Positions 23,828-35,641 of a stretch of 64,000 nucleotides of DNA are shown here, in pieces; the first letter of the stretch is position 1, and each line of letters starts with the position of its first letter. The stretch is from Elephas maximus indicus (lineage: Eukaryota; Chordata; Mammalia; Proboscidea; Elephantidae), in assembly GCF_024166365.1 (NCBI RefSeq), contig NC_064841.1, positions 30,372,001 to 30,436,000 on the forward strand, in the 5' to 3' direction. A program made the translations under genes and the position numbers. The notes under the pieces are model-generated. The model was not told the origin of the DNA and searched no databases. It was given only the letters and a program-made list of their open reading frames with translations.

Positions 23828-24479
23828 CTAAAAACACAAGAAAGGATCCATGAAACCATGATCCAAAATAGGGTAGTGTAACTTGGCATTTTAAACACTA
23901 CAGAAATCAGTCACAACAGAGGCAGCATTCTATATGATTTACCCTTAATAGAGATGGCAGGAATTTGGTGCAAACAAAGGGCAGCAGGAATAGAAAGCTG
24001 TTTAAACCAACATGATGATAATTCTGTAACTTTTACTTCTCTTCTAAAGTTGTACCACTTGCGATCCACAACCACTTACTCCCAACCCAAATTTTAGCAC
24101 TTACTAGGTAAGGAATTTTCAACTGCCACTTAAGATAAATAAGTCATGTTCTCCTTCCTCCCCACACCAGCGAAACTCTAGAGAAACCATAAATCCTAAA
24201 ACTAGGATCCTGGGATTATTTAAAAGGTTGGATTTCTACTGTCACAATCATGGCTCAGCTTTTTTTTTTTTTTTTTTTTTGCCTAAAGCAGGTAATTTCC
24301 TAATGCTGACCCATGTCAAATTGCTCTCACCGATTGGAATATAAATTGCAAGAAATTATAAGCATAGTACTGTTGTGTCCTTCTCCATGACTTCTACTCC
24401 ATGAATTATAGTAGAAAGGGTTAGTGTAGTATACAAATGGGTAAAGCCCAGTAATCATGCCATTATCTTTCAATCTTAC

Positions 24480-24577
24480 CTGCTTTCGGTCTGAAAGCAA
24501 GAATGCAGCCCAACAAGAAAAGGATGATTGGATGCCTGCTCAAAAACATGCTTCTCTGTCTGCACCCAATCAATATC
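24480..24577 (-). CDS. PRKCI: PRKCI exon 10: kinase N-lobe, helix C (residues 295-327)
   Basis: This 98-nt exon encodes [20 protein letters not shown], then [12 protein letters not shown], then two bases of Arg327. It holds helix C, with the Glu of TEKHVFE that pairs with Lys283. Borders are AAATAG and GTAAGA. The introns on both sides are short (379 and 652 bp), so exons 9-11 form a compact cluster. Confidence 0.97.
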
Positions 24578-24956
24578 CTATTTTAAAAAACAAAAGAAAT
24601 ATATGATGTCAAACTGAAATGGCATCATCAAATCTAATGATAAATTTGTTCTTAGCAACTGAATTATCACAAAAGTAATTATTAGCAGCTAGTTTATAAG
24701 TTTAATACCAAAACCATTGATACCATGACACAACGACTTACATACAAAAAAAAAACCACTAGTAAATCTTTCAATATAATGAACATGTCTAGAAAATTTG
24801 TATGAACCTCATGTACTTTCCCGTGATGATGTGATTTGATTTCTATTTTTAAAAAATCTAATAATAGGTAAAATATCTCTTATATAATCTGTTTTGAAGC
24901 ATATATTTAGAAAAGTAGACTGAAATAATAAAGCATGAACATTGTACTGTGCTTAC

Positions 24957-25133
24957 CTCATCATCATTGACAAGCTCCTTTTTCACAACTTTCATTGCAT
25001 AAATACGATCTGTTTTTTTTAATCGAACCAGAAGTACTTTGGCATAACTTCCTCTTCCTATAACCCGGAGCAAATCAAAATCCTGAAGTCCTAAACTGGA
25101 TGAAGCTTTGCCACTTTCTCTGGTGTTCATTGC
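24957..25133 (-). CDS. PRKCI: PRKCI exon 9: kinase N-lobe, glycine loop and catalytic Lys (residues 236-294)
   Basis: This 177-nt, phase-0 exon encodes 59 residues from [13 protein letters not shown] to ELVNDDE. It carries the nucleotide-binding loop GRGSYAKV (residues 261-268) and the ATP-anchoring lysine in IYAMKVVKK (Lys283). Borders are CAACAG and GTAAGC. The kinase domain begins at about residue 254 with FDLLRVIG. All key N-lobe residues are intact. Confidence 0.98.
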
Positions 25134-25299
25134 CTGTTGAGAACATTTATCTCCAAGAGTTATACCTGGAAGTATTCTGCATAATACATCGTATTTCTAA
25201 GACCTAGTAATAATACCTGTAACGATTTAAAATATTTTCTGATTTAAGCTCTTAATAATTCCTTTCTTACATCATTCTAGAGCATATAATCTAACTACG

Positions 25300-25650
25300 T
25301 AAGAGCTAGGATGAGTTTGTGAGTTGAAGTCAGTGCAGTGGTGGTGAGAATGGAGTTGAAATCAGAGAAACATTAAGGATGTCTTAAAAAGGAGCTAGCT
25401 GGTAACTTTTTGTCACGAGGGTAATGGAGATGCAAGAATTAAAAAATGACACAAACTTTGGTGAGTGGGAGATTGGAGGTACCACTGATAGGGAAGATAA
25501 AGTGTAGAGAGAGGATAAGATGGACAGGGTTGTTGGAGATAATGAGCTTGGTGTTTCATATCTAAATTAGAAGTGACAATGGGACATCAAGATGAAAGAG
25601 TCTGCTGGAAGCATATGAAATCTGAGCTAGTGAGAGGACATATTCAGAGA
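25300..25650 (-). repeat. L2 LINE relic
   Basis: GGGTAATGGAGATGCAAG, GGTGAGTGGGAGATTGGAG, GATGGACAGGGTTGTTGGAG and GACAATGGGACATCAAGATG follow the antisense L2 pattern. It is strongly diverged. Confidence 0.45.
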
Positions 25651-25849
25651 CATTTTTAGAAACTACAGGCAGAAAATAAGCATGAAGCAGTTCAGCTAAT
25701 GGAAGACATTCTTTTCCACTGCATACCAAGGCCCTACAGGATGACAAAGTCAGCTTTCTAATCCACTGACAACGAGAAACTTAAGCTTCTAGCTATTTAT
25801 AGAAAAGACTAAAAAGAATTCAGTCATAAAGAGAAATGAGGTTCTGACA

Positions 25850-27350
25850 AATGCTATGACATGGATGAACTTTGAAACCACTATGCTAATCCTCATCCAC
25901 TGCTGGTAGGATTGTAAAATAATACAGTCATTGTAGAAAGCAGTTTGGTGGTTCCTCAAAATGCTGAACATAGAATTACTATATGACCCAGCAATTCCAC
26001 TCCCAGGTATGTACCCAAAGAACTGAAAGCAAAAATGCAAACAGGTATCTGTATACCAGTGTTCACGGCAGTACTACTCACAATAGCCAAAAGGTGGAAA
26101 TAGCCTAAATATGGCTATTTCCATCAGATGGATAAATGAAATGTGGTATATACATACATAAAGAGAAATGAAGTCCTGATAAATGCTACATGGATGAACC
26201 TTGAAAACATTATGCTGAGTAAAGTAAGTGAGTCACAAAAGGACACTTACTTTATGATCCCATTTACGTGAAATCTAGAATAGGCAAGTGTATAGAGATC
26301 TAAGTTTATTAGTGGTCACTAAGGGGAAAGCAGAGGGTAGGGGAAAAGGAAGACTCAACGTTTAGAGGACAATGAACTTCTGTTAAGAGTGATGGAAGAT
26401 TCTGAGAAAGGATAAGGGTGATGGTTGAATACCATGAACATAATTTCACTAAACCTAAATGTGAAAATTGTTGAGATGGCAAATTCTTTGTGACATGTAT
26501 ATTTCCCACAATTAAAAAAAAAAGTGAAATAAGTCAGACACAAAAGAACAAATATTGTATGACCCCACTTATATGAAATATCTAGAATAAGCAAATGCAT
26601 ACAGCCAAAAGTTTATTAGTGGCTACCAGGTTAGATGGGAGGGGGAAATGAGAGTTACTGCTTAAGGGGTACTGAGCTTCTGTTTGGGGTGATGGAAAAC
26701 TTTTCAAAAGATAGTGGTTGTGCTTATACAACATGGTGAATGTAATTAATGTCACTGAATTATATACTAAAAAATGGTTACAATGGCAAATTTTGTGTTA
26801 AATATATTGTATTACAATAATTTTCTTTTAAGTTGGTTCTTTGAGAAGACTGATACCTGATAACCTTCTGGCAAGATTAATGAAAAAGAGAACGCACAAT
26901 AATCTGTATCAGGAGTGAAAAACAGTATCACTTCATAGTCTCAGAAATTCACTTTATGTCCATAAATTTGAAAATATATGGTAAAATGAAGAAATTTCAA
27001 GAAATAAAACAGACAAAGAAGAAATGAAGAATCTGAATTTCCCTAAATCTATTTAGACATAAGATCAACAACTAAAATTCTTTCTGCAAAGAAAACTCCA
27101 GAATCAGACGGCTTTCCTGGTAAATGTTTTCAAAAATTTCAGGAATAATGGCAATCTTACATGAAAGATTTGGTTGTAGTTGCAGGATGGAATATAAATG
27201 TTAAAATCTTTGCAATGTAAAAATAAATACATAACTAAAAGAGAAAAGCTGGAAGAAAGAGTATGGATGGTTGAAGGGGAGACAACATAATGTCTAAAAT
27301 TGATAGAGCAAGAAACTAAGATATGAGATTTAATAGGTAACAACAGATTT
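25850..27350 (+). repeat. Cluster of ancient L1 ORF2 and 3'UTR fragments
   Basis: The first copy reads CACTGCTGGTAGGATTGTAA, TATGACCCAGCAATTCCACT and GCTGAGTAAAGTAAGTGAGT. A second, partly repeated copy follows from about 26500 (CAGACACAAAAGAACAAATATT). From about 26840 a third reads GAAAACTCCAGAATCAGACGG, an RT-region landmark. All frames are broken. Confidence 0.6.
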
Positions 27351-27539
27351 GCTTCAAAATATTATAGGAGTAAGAGAAGCAGATAGAAGCAGCAAAATTG
27401 GCCAGGTATTAATAATGTGTTTTAACTAGGTAATGCATACAGGGTTTTTCTTGTATACACCTTTTCCTCACTTACTATTTTGTTATCTGTCATTTCACAT
27501 TTAGGACCATAGTAAAAAATCTACTAGCCAACTATTTTT

Positions 27540-27990
27540 ACTATTTTGCACACTAATGACCCCTCCAATCCGCACACCCTTGCCATGTGCAGCTCCTCCA
27601 GGGTGCACAGAGGGAGGAGTGGTGCCACCCCTGGGGTATTTAACCCCAGTTTGGAAACTGCCGGGCACGTGACACTCCAGTTTCTCCCAGCTTATGCCTC
27701 TCCTCCCTCCTCCTGCATCACTGGCCAGCGGGCACTGGGAGAAGGGCATAGGCAGCACTCGCCTCTACGGAGTTGCCCTGGCCAAGGCCACCATGCACCG
27801 CCCAGCCCATGCCATCCTGCTTCCCACATCCAGTTCACCGCAGAGCCCAAGCTAGGAGCCTGCAGCATGGATCTGGATTCCAGCTAGCTGAGCGAGGGTA
27901 AGTCCAAAAACATCAAAGGTAGAGAGGGGCCTCAGCGCCCAGCTGGGAGGGCTGGGGCTGGGGAGGAGTGGAAGCCAGCACAGGAAATGG
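27540..27990. other. GC-rich, CpG-containing segment of unknown origin
   Basis: About 450 bp far richer in G and C than the surrounding intron. It contains ATG-led frames on both strands, one up to 113 codons, and a consensus donor-like GAGGGTAAGTCC at about 27893-27904. I recognise no domain in any frame. It may be a relic of a retrocopy or transposon, or an intronic regulatory island. Confidence 0.4.
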
Positions 27991-28609
27991 CGAGTATTTT
28001 ATACAATGCTACTGTTTGCATAATGACTTGATCTTTGGAACCTAACCATGTTGGTAAGTGAGAAGGTGTACTACTCCTCTACTTTTACTTATGCTTGAAA
28101 TTTTCCAACAAAAAGTTTTCTTTTTTCCTTTTAAGAAAGCAATCAAGAGAAGAGCAAAACAATACACCTGCCAAAACACTGGAAAGAAAAAGGAAAGGGA
28201 GAAGTAATTCAATCTTTCATAGGCAGGAATAAATAAAGTTGAAAAATTGAGAAACAAAGTTATAAACATTATTCAGAGTTATGAAGACAACCAGAAAGAG
28301 CTACAAAGTGCTGCCTCTGAGAAGCAGGAAGAGATGTGAGGGATGGTAATCTTTTTTACTACAAGCTTTCTTCAAAACATCGTTTATGTTAATTAAATGT
28401 TGTTAATTAAAAACGATTTTGTTCTAAAGACTGATAAAATGCTTAATAGAAAAAAACAGTGGCAGTTAAGATGTTTAATCACTTATAGTTTAAATAAACA
28501 ATTCACCCACAAAATACAAGGGTCTACAATGTATTTAAAGAATACTACCAAATATTCTAAACACTATTCTTAAATACACTGTAACTTTTAGATTATGCTA
28601 TCTTAAAAT

Positions 28610-29674
28610 GTTCTGCTGCTATTCAGAAAATGAACATTGCAAAGAATGGGAATTTCAGAGCACTTAATTGTGCTCGTGAGGAACCTTTACATAGATCAAG
28701 AGGCAGTTGTTCGGACAGAACAAGGGGATACTCATTGGTTTAAAGTCAGGAAAGGTGCACGTCAGGGTTGTATTCTTTCACCATACCTATTCAATCTGTA
28801 TGCTGAACAAATAATACAAGAAGCTGGACTATACGAAGAAGAACGAGGCATCAGGATTGGAGGAAGACTCATTAACAACCTGCGATACGCATATGACACA
28901 ACATTGCTTGCTGAAAGTGAAGAGGATTTGAAGCACTTACTAATGAAGATCGAAGACCACAGCCTTCATTCAGTACGGACTGCACCTCAACATAAAGAAA
29001 ACAAAAATCCTCACAACTGGACTAATGAGCAACATCATGATAAACAGAGAAAAGACTGAAGTTGTCAAGGATTTCATTTTACTTGGCTCCACAATCAACA
29101 GCCATGGAAGCAGCAGTCAAGAAATCAAAAGATGCACCGCATTGGGTAAATCTGCTGCAAAGGACCTCTTCAAAGCGTTGAAGAGCACAGATGTCACCTT
29201 GAAGACTAAGGTGGGCCAGACCCAAGCCATGGTATTTTCAATCACATCACATGCATGTGAAAGCTGGACAATGAATAAGGGAGACCGAAGAAGAACCGAA
29301 GCCTTCAAAGTGTGGTGTTGGCGAAGAATATTGAATACACCACGGACTGCCAGAAGAACGAACAAATCTGTCTTGGAAGAAGTACAACCAGAACGCTCCT
29401 TAGAGGCAAGGATGGTGAGACTGCGTCTTACATACTTTGTACATGTTGTCAGGAGGGATCAGTGCCTGGAGAAAGACATCATGCTTGGCAGAGTACAAGG
29501 TCAGCGGAAAAGGGGAAGACCCTCAACGAGGTGGACTGACACAGTGGCTCCAACAATAAACTCAAGCATAACAACGATTGTAAGGATGGCTCAGGACCGG
29601 GCAGTTTCATTCTGTTGTGTGTAGGGTCGCTATGAGTCAGAATTGACACAACAGCACCTGACAACAACAACAAC
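28610..29674 (+). mobile_element. 5'-truncated RTE (BovB-like) LINE with perfect target-site duplication
   Basis: ATCTTAAAAT is repeated exactly at 28600-28609 and 29675-29684. Inside, two frames encode RTE reverse transcriptase: KGARQGCILSPYLFNLYAEQ, then a catalytic box reading YAYDTTLLAES where active RTEs have Y/FADD, so one key Asp position is changed; then the C-terminal WCWRRILNTPRTARRTNKSV. A frameshift near 29040 separates the two. The end GTCGCTATGAGTCAG plus a CAACAACAACAA tail is the RTE 3' terminus. It is not active. Confidence 0.93.
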
Positions 29675-29884
29675 ATCTTAAAATAAGTTATGTTCTAACT
29701 CAAGCTGAAGTAATAATTCAATTAATAATTAAATCAGAATTAAAACTCTGTAATCATTAAAAAATATTCCTGTATTGTACTATGACAATCCCAAACCTAA
29801 GGAAGTCAATTTATCATATTTTTAAGCTGTCAGATTTTACTAAAAAGCTGATGACATAATGCACAATAAAACAAATTATCTTAC

Positions 29885-29943
29885 CTCCTTTTCTTCACCA
29901 ACTTGGTCCAAGCTCTCATGACTTGAAGGATTATATGGAATTA
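29885..29943 (-). CDS. PRKCI: PRKCI exon 8: hinge segment (residues 216-235)
   Basis: This 59-nt exon encodes the end of Val216 and IPYNPSSHESLDQVGEEKE. It is an acidic hinge segment just before the kinase domain. Borders are TTTTCAG and GTAAGA. The exon ends on a whole codon, so the next exon starts in phase 0. An RTE fragment lies 200 bp to the left, in the next intron. Confidence 0.96.
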
Positions 29944-30955
29944 CTGAAAACCCAATCCCAAACATTAAAAAAAAATAAAAGAGGAAGAACAACATAGCAT
30001 CCATTAACTGAGTTTAACATAAAATTTTTCTCAATTTGACTTTGTTGTATTTCTAAATAAGTCTTCATCATTTAAAATTAAACACCTGTCCTAATAATAA
30101 CAAATTGCACGTAAGTGGAAGAGTCAAATTATAACCTTCAGCGGGGGTAAAGAGAAGAGGACCAACCTGGTAGCCAAGTACTGGTTTTAGAAGATATTTT
30201 TCCTATTTTTTAAACATTTTTCCTCTTTACAAATTAATTCAACAATCCCTTCTATAAGGGTGATGCTATAAATGCTATTTAATTATTTTAGTATGACTTT
30301 TCATTCCCTTCATACTCAAACTACTACTACATATAACAAGTAAAGAACTGGCAAAGATGGGACTCTAGGCTACTCCTTGAAGCTCATCAGGGCAGAAAAG
30401 CCTATGCTTCATATAATCAGCTTTTTCCAAGACCAAGAGACTGTATTCTGTCCTTCCAGAAAAACGCCCTTGCCTTCGCTTTCCTGATTCAGGCCAGCAT
30501 AGGGTGTTCTGCCTCTTTTAACTGATCTCAAAGTTTCCAGAGAAGTATTTAAGGTTTTGTACATATCTGATGTTTTAACTCACATGATCTATTTTACACT
30601 TTCTAGACTGCATTTTTATATCTTTTACATAATTTCTACTTCTAATAATAAAGCTTTTAATAAAAACAGGTCATTTGAACATTGTCATAATATTAGTATA
30701 CTTAGTCCTTCTATTTTCTCCTTATTGCATAAAAAAAAAGGTTTGCTGAATTAAAGGGATTTCAAAAGAAAATTATCTAAACTAGAGAAAACACATTTGT
30801 TTTAGTTTACACTGTTACATTTTAAAATGCCAACTGTGTATGATTAGTATTGTGACTGATCTTACCACTGCAAAGTGGTACTTTTATTTGGAAGAACAGA
30901 GTCACCACAAGCAGTAGTGTCAATGAACAACAGTTCATGCCAGCATCATTCCTAC

Positions 30956-31010
30956 CTGTCTGTGCATGGTCCGAATGCATGGATGACTGATCCATGGGCA
31001 TCATTGGTTC
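30956..31010 (-). CDS. PRKCI: PRKCI exon 7: hinge segment (residues 198-216)
   Basis: This 55-nt exon encodes EPMMPMDQSSMHSDHAQT and the first base of Val216. It lies in the flexible hinge between the C1 and kinase domains. Borders are TTTGTAG and GTAGGAA. The Met at position 200 is Val in the human protein as I recall it, and this hinge varies among mammals. An inverted pair of AfroSINEs begins about 95 bp upstream of the acceptor, at 31105-31580. Confidence 0.96.
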
Positions 31011-31104
31011 CTACAAAAATTTCCAGAGATAAAATAACTCAGTGAATTCTTTTAAAATTTCAATAGCTTTATAAATCCAGAGGCAACATTATTTCAGGGA
31101 GACA

Positions 31105-31270
31105 CCAAAACCAAAACCCACTGCCACAGAGTCAATTCCGATTCAGAGTGACCCTACAGGATAGAGCAGAACTGCCCCTAGGGTTTCCAAGGAGCAGGTG
31201 GTAGATTCCGACTGCTGACTTTTTGGTTAGCAGCCATAGCTCTTAACCACTGCACCACCAGGGCTCCCAA
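31105..31270 (-). repeat. AfroSINE, near complete
   Basis: It is the complement of the SINE: CCACTGCCACAGAGTCAATT at the tail, GTTAGCAGCCATAGCTCTTA and CCACTGCACCACCAGGGCTCC at the head. It lies 95 bp upstream of the exon 7 acceptor. It has the same polarity as PRKCI transcription. Confidence 0.9.
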
Positions 31271-31379
31271 CGAGACACAACATATTAAAATTTAAATTTG
31301 GAAAAATATAACTTGTTAATATATTTAATTTACTGTAATTTTATTGTATGAAACCATATAATATTTTTGTGAATGAAGA

Positions 31380-31580
31380 AACGCCAAGGTGATGCAATGG
31401 TTAAACATTCAGCTGCTAACCAAGGGGTCAGAGGTTCGAGCCTACCAGCTGCTCTGTGGCACTCTGCTTCTGTAAAGACAACAGCAGCCTAGGAGACTCT
31501 ATGAGGTAGTTCTACTATGTCCTATAGGGTCGCTGTGAGTCAGAATCCACTCAATGGCATACAACAACAACAAAAATATA
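31380..31580 (+). repeat. AfroSINE, long type
   Basis: It runs from AACGCCAAGGTGATGCAATG through GAGGTTCGAGCCTACCAG and CCTATAGGGTCGCTGTGAGT to an ACAACAACAACA tail. It lies head-to-head with the SINE at 31105-31270, with about 110 bp between them. Confidence 0.88.
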
Positions 31581-32439
31581 CAATATTTTTGTGAATGAGG
31601 TAATGTTAGTCATATTTTACAGATAGCAGAAAAAACACAAAACTAATTTTAGTTCATTAAAGCGACATCAAATTATACCTCAAATGAAACTCCTGAATAC
31701 TCTGACTTATTTCTCTTCTACACTACCTATTCTTCCTTCAAGCCCATATGCTTTTTCAAGTCCCTGGCAAAAGGAGTCTCTAGAATATGAGTCATTTAGC
31801 TGAGGTCCAGAGATAGGCTTCAGCTTGTCTAAAAACCTCTTAAAATTATATATAAATTTCTGTGGGTTTTCCATTTTTCTGAAGATGCTCAATGTGTCTG
31901 TGGCCCAAAAAATTAAAAGAAATACCTCCTAGAAACTAACTTAACCAAGTAACTGCCAATAACCTCAGGAACAATGCTAATTCAAATTAAAATTTTTATT
32001 AATTCATTAATTTGGATTCAAGTTTAATGAACAACCAGCAGGAAAGAGTTAAACTCAAGAAGCACACAGTCACAGCCATAATTTTAAGGCTGTCTTAGAG
32101 AGAGGCTTGTAAGTAACCTTATGGATGTTTAAATATTTTCAGTCCTCATCCTAAAGTATCAATATAATCTCTAACCCTGCCCATCTTTCCTTCTATATTT
32201 ATGAACTTATACAAGGTATTACAGCACCTAAGAACTCTCAACAATATCAACAGTAACTTGGATAAATTACGTTCAGAAATTTTGGCCTTCTGTTTTTCCT
32301 TAGGACTGAACTTTTCCGCCTTTACTACAAACCCATTCCTAAATGTATATGAACTAGCTAAATAATTCTACTACCAAAGAGCCATCAATATTAACCTACT
32401 TTCACTATGTCCAAAGAAGACCTTATGAATAAATATGTT

Positions 32440-33560
32440 ATAATCATTCTAGAGGACAATTTAGAAAGATGCATCCAAATCTTTATAAAAATGCGTATCC
32501 TTTAATCCAGTAATTCTACTTCTGGATTCTTACGGAAATAGTAATATAAATTTACCAGGAAGTTCATAATGATTTTCTTTATTAGAAAATTTGGAAAACA
32601 ACTCAAATGTTCAATCACAGAGAACAGGTTAAATTAATCATGGTACAGACATATACACGGGATCACCACGAGTAGGAATCAACTCAACAGCAACTGGTTT
32701 TCCTCAACGTATAATAAACTTATGCTAAAAAATAAAGAGAATACATTCTATCATCTATATTGATATAGAAAGACGACCGAAATACATTGTTCAGAATGAA
32801 AAATGTGTTAGAAAACCGTATACATAGTATGATCTCACTTTCATTTAAAAAGTAAGTAAAAGAACCAAACAACCAGGTATTATGTGCCTTCTGATGGAAA
32901 AACACCCCATCTTCTACGAAGAAGTCTCAAAAAAAAAAAAGAAAAAAATCCCACAAACAAAAGCAAAACTGTAATCTAATTAAGTCTCTAGATCCAACTA
33001 CTACATGTAGGGAATAAAAAAGCCAAAAGAACATGTTAAACATCACCATGGAGAAGCAATAAGCAAAACTATGCACCACTCTAAATGACAAAGCAGTTTC
33101 TTCGACAATTAAATTGTAAAGGAAAAAAAATACAGAAAGAGATGAAGGGGGAACCAATAAATTAAAAAATATCTAACAGACGTATCAGTTAATTGGAAGA
33201 TGTGACATTTACTTGGATCCTGATTCATAATAAAAACTGCAAAACAAAATTATGATATTTATAACAAAATTAAAGCATTTCCTGGATGAATATTTGATTT
33301 TTAGTTAGTTTTTAAAAAGAGTCTATACTAAAATATGTAGAGGACCTACAGAGGTGCGTACTAAAATAAATACAAAATAATATGAAGGGGGTATGGGGTA
33401 AGTGGGTGGAAGTATAGATGAAACGAGATTGCCCATGAGTTGGTAACTGCTGGAGCTAGGTGAGTGGAATATGGCAGTTTCATTATACTGTTCTATCTAC
33501 CTTTATATATGTTAAAATTTTTTCCATACAGAAAAATTTTTTAAATTTTTGCATATAAAT
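32440..33560 (+). repeat. Ancient L1 fragment(s) with a short SINE tail
   Basis: CATCCAAATCTTTATAAAAATG, TCCAGTAATTCTACTTCTGG and AGTATGATCTCACTTTCATT follow an old L1 ORF2 end. TTCATTATACTGTTCTATCT near 33480 looks like an old L1 3' end. A SINE tail (CACGAGTAGGAATCAACTCA) lies at 32660-32700. Confidence 0.5.
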
Positions 33561-34128
33561 TTGCACAGAAAAAGTTATGGAAGGCTATACACCAAACGGC
33601 AATGATTTTTAGATAGTTTAAGGTGATTTTTATTTAGTCTTTTTCTTTATTTGTATTCCTTTTTTTCTATGAACAAATTTTAGTTACATATTTAAAATAA
33701 AAGTAAAAAAATGAAATTTTAAAATGCCAACACCCCCTCCTTGGAATATCATACTCTAAATAGCAAACTCAATAATTCTGACTCTTTCTAATTGATCTCT
33801 GCAGAGTATAGATGTTAGAATAATGGGAGCTATAAATTAATAATTTTAGCTTAAAGAGAAAAAAAAAGTCTTTAGTAGTTTACCCCACATCTTTCTAAAT
33901 TTAGACCAGAGGATTTTGTAGCAGGCTAAACAAAGAAGTTAATTATAGCCTAGAAACCAGTATTACCCTAGTTATTTGGATAACAAGTCCAAAGCTGTTA
34001 CCAGCACTGTGAAGTATTCCTACCCCAGTTCTGTAATAAATGTATTGCACTGTGATTCCCTGGCACCTCCCCTTTGTTCTAGGAGTGCTGTCAACTATGC
34101 TGTACTAAAAAAGATAGCTGTGTCTTAC

Positions 34129-34269
34129 CGGTGGCAAAGAATGTCGCCCACATTCAACTGTGACGAGTTTGTGGCACTTCTTATGAACTAGTAGTTTGCA
34201 GTTGATGCACTTATATCCCTGGCGTCCAAGTCCCCATATTCGGTCAGTGCAGATGGCACAGTGGGCACG
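34129..34269 (-). CDS. PRKCI: PRKCI exon 6: C1 zinc finger (residues 151-197)
   Basis: This 141-nt, phase-0 exon encodes 47 residues from [20 protein letters not shown] through [16 protein letters not shown] to the end of the domain. It supplies most of the zinc-binding Cys and His residues of the atypical C1 domain, which does not bind phorbol ester in this family. It is preceded by TTTCCAG and followed by GTAAGAC. The last codon is CCG (Pro197), where I recall Gln in human, so this is a lineage difference beside the splice site. Confidence 0.97.
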
Positions 34270-34819
34270 CTGGAAAGAGTAGTTCAACAATAGTTTATTA
34301 ACAGAAAAGGTCGTTTCCTCACGTTTACTTATAAAATAATGAAAATCAGTGGCTTTCTTCTCCAACTCAATTACCCTCATCATGGTGACCAAAAAAAAAA
34401 AAAGAAAAGAAAAAAAAAACCTTCCCCATACATAATTTTTCAAAACCTATGAAGGTCAGGGAAAAATAAACAGGTAAGAGAGCTTGTTCTAAAGACACAG
34501 TGAGACTTGCAACCATGTTGCCTTCTATGTTTAAGTCCAAGACTTTTTGGTCTTCAGATAATTAAGAACAATAAAAGTGGGAAAAGTGACTTAAACTTGA
34601 AAAGCACATAGCAGAGAAAGCCATGCACGGACAACTCCCAAACAAACATAAAACCTCCCAGGCTGATCAGTGGTCAAACCAAAGCCCTGATCTTTTGAAG
34701 AACAATACTTAAGGTGCCTTTTCATTTCACAGCCTTTTTAATGTCAGTCTACTGGGAAGAAAAGAGTTTAGCATGAAAATGGAATAAACTATATAAACTC
34801 ACGGTTATCAAGAATAGTT

Positions 34820-35060
34820 AAAAACATGGGCTTCTGGAGACAGATCGCCTACAATCAAACTCTGGCTCTGTCACTGACTAGCTGTGTCATCTTGGGCAAG
34901 TTACTTAACTCCCTGCACCACAGTTTCCTCATCTATGAAATGGAAATATACAGTACCTATTTCACAAGGTTGATGTGAAGATCAAATGTGCCAATACATA
35001 CAAAGCATTTGGATAACTGGTATATAGTAAAAGCTAGGAAAGTGCTCACTATTATTTTCT
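34820..35060 (+). repeat. MIR SINE, long
   Basis: It reads GGAGACAGATCGCCTACAAT, CTCTGGCTCTGTCACTGAC, CATCTTGGGCAAGTTACTTA, CCACAGTTTCCTCATCTATG and TAGTAAAAGCTAGGAAAGTG in order, covering most of the element. Confidence 0.88.
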
Positions 35061-35555
35061 AAATAATGAAAATTAAAATTATAACATCAGGTGATTTGCA
35101 AAACAAACTTTATTTTTCTGGCTGCTTGAAATTTTTCATATATATTTTTAAAAATTTCTTATAGCTAGAGTGACCATGTAATTAGTGAAACCTGTAAGAA
35201 CTGGAACTTGACAGGACTGTCTTGTTTTTCCGGGTCTTGCAAGTTTTCCGCCTTTGACAGGGTACAGTCTTACCACTTTTCTATCATTTTAGTGGAAAAT
35301 GTTTGGGTTTTCCTTCTCTGACAGGTTTCTGCCTTACATAGATTCCACCTTTTGCAGGTTTTACTGTAATCCAATCTGAAACACTTTCTCAGAGTGAAAA
35401 AAAAGACTATCAAAAGTTGTCTCTGGATAATAGTAGGGAACACATGGCCACCCTACTTATTTCATTAAAAGGGAATAACGAGACTACCTTTCTTTCATAT
35501 TAGAATTAAAAGAATAGATGTCTCAAATTATTAACATTTAACAAAACAAACCTAC

Positions 35556-35641
35556 CCTGTTGAAACGCTTGGCTTGGAAAGTATGGCCATTTGCACAATA
35601 AAGCTTTCTCCAGCGGCGTGCACCTCGGCGATAGATAGATT
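35556..35641 (-). CDS. PRKCI: PRKCI exon 5: pseudosubstrate and start of C1 (residues 122-150)
   Basis: This 86-nt exon encodes the end of Lys122 and Ser123-Arg150. The peptide holds [14 protein letters not shown], the basic pseudosubstrate. It has Ala where a substrate would carry the phospho-acceptor, and in this family it blocks the active site until PB1 or C1 partners release it. The exon then opens the C1 domain with [14 protein letters not shown]. Borders are CTTCAG and GTAGGT. No substitution is visible in the pseudosubstrate core. Confidence 0.97.

Noticed and set aside
28637..29624. Two plus-strand frames with reverse-transcriptase-like sequence, possible host or retron-like gene
   Set aside because: They belong to a 5'-truncated RTE LINE with target-site copies and a frameshift, not a functional gene.
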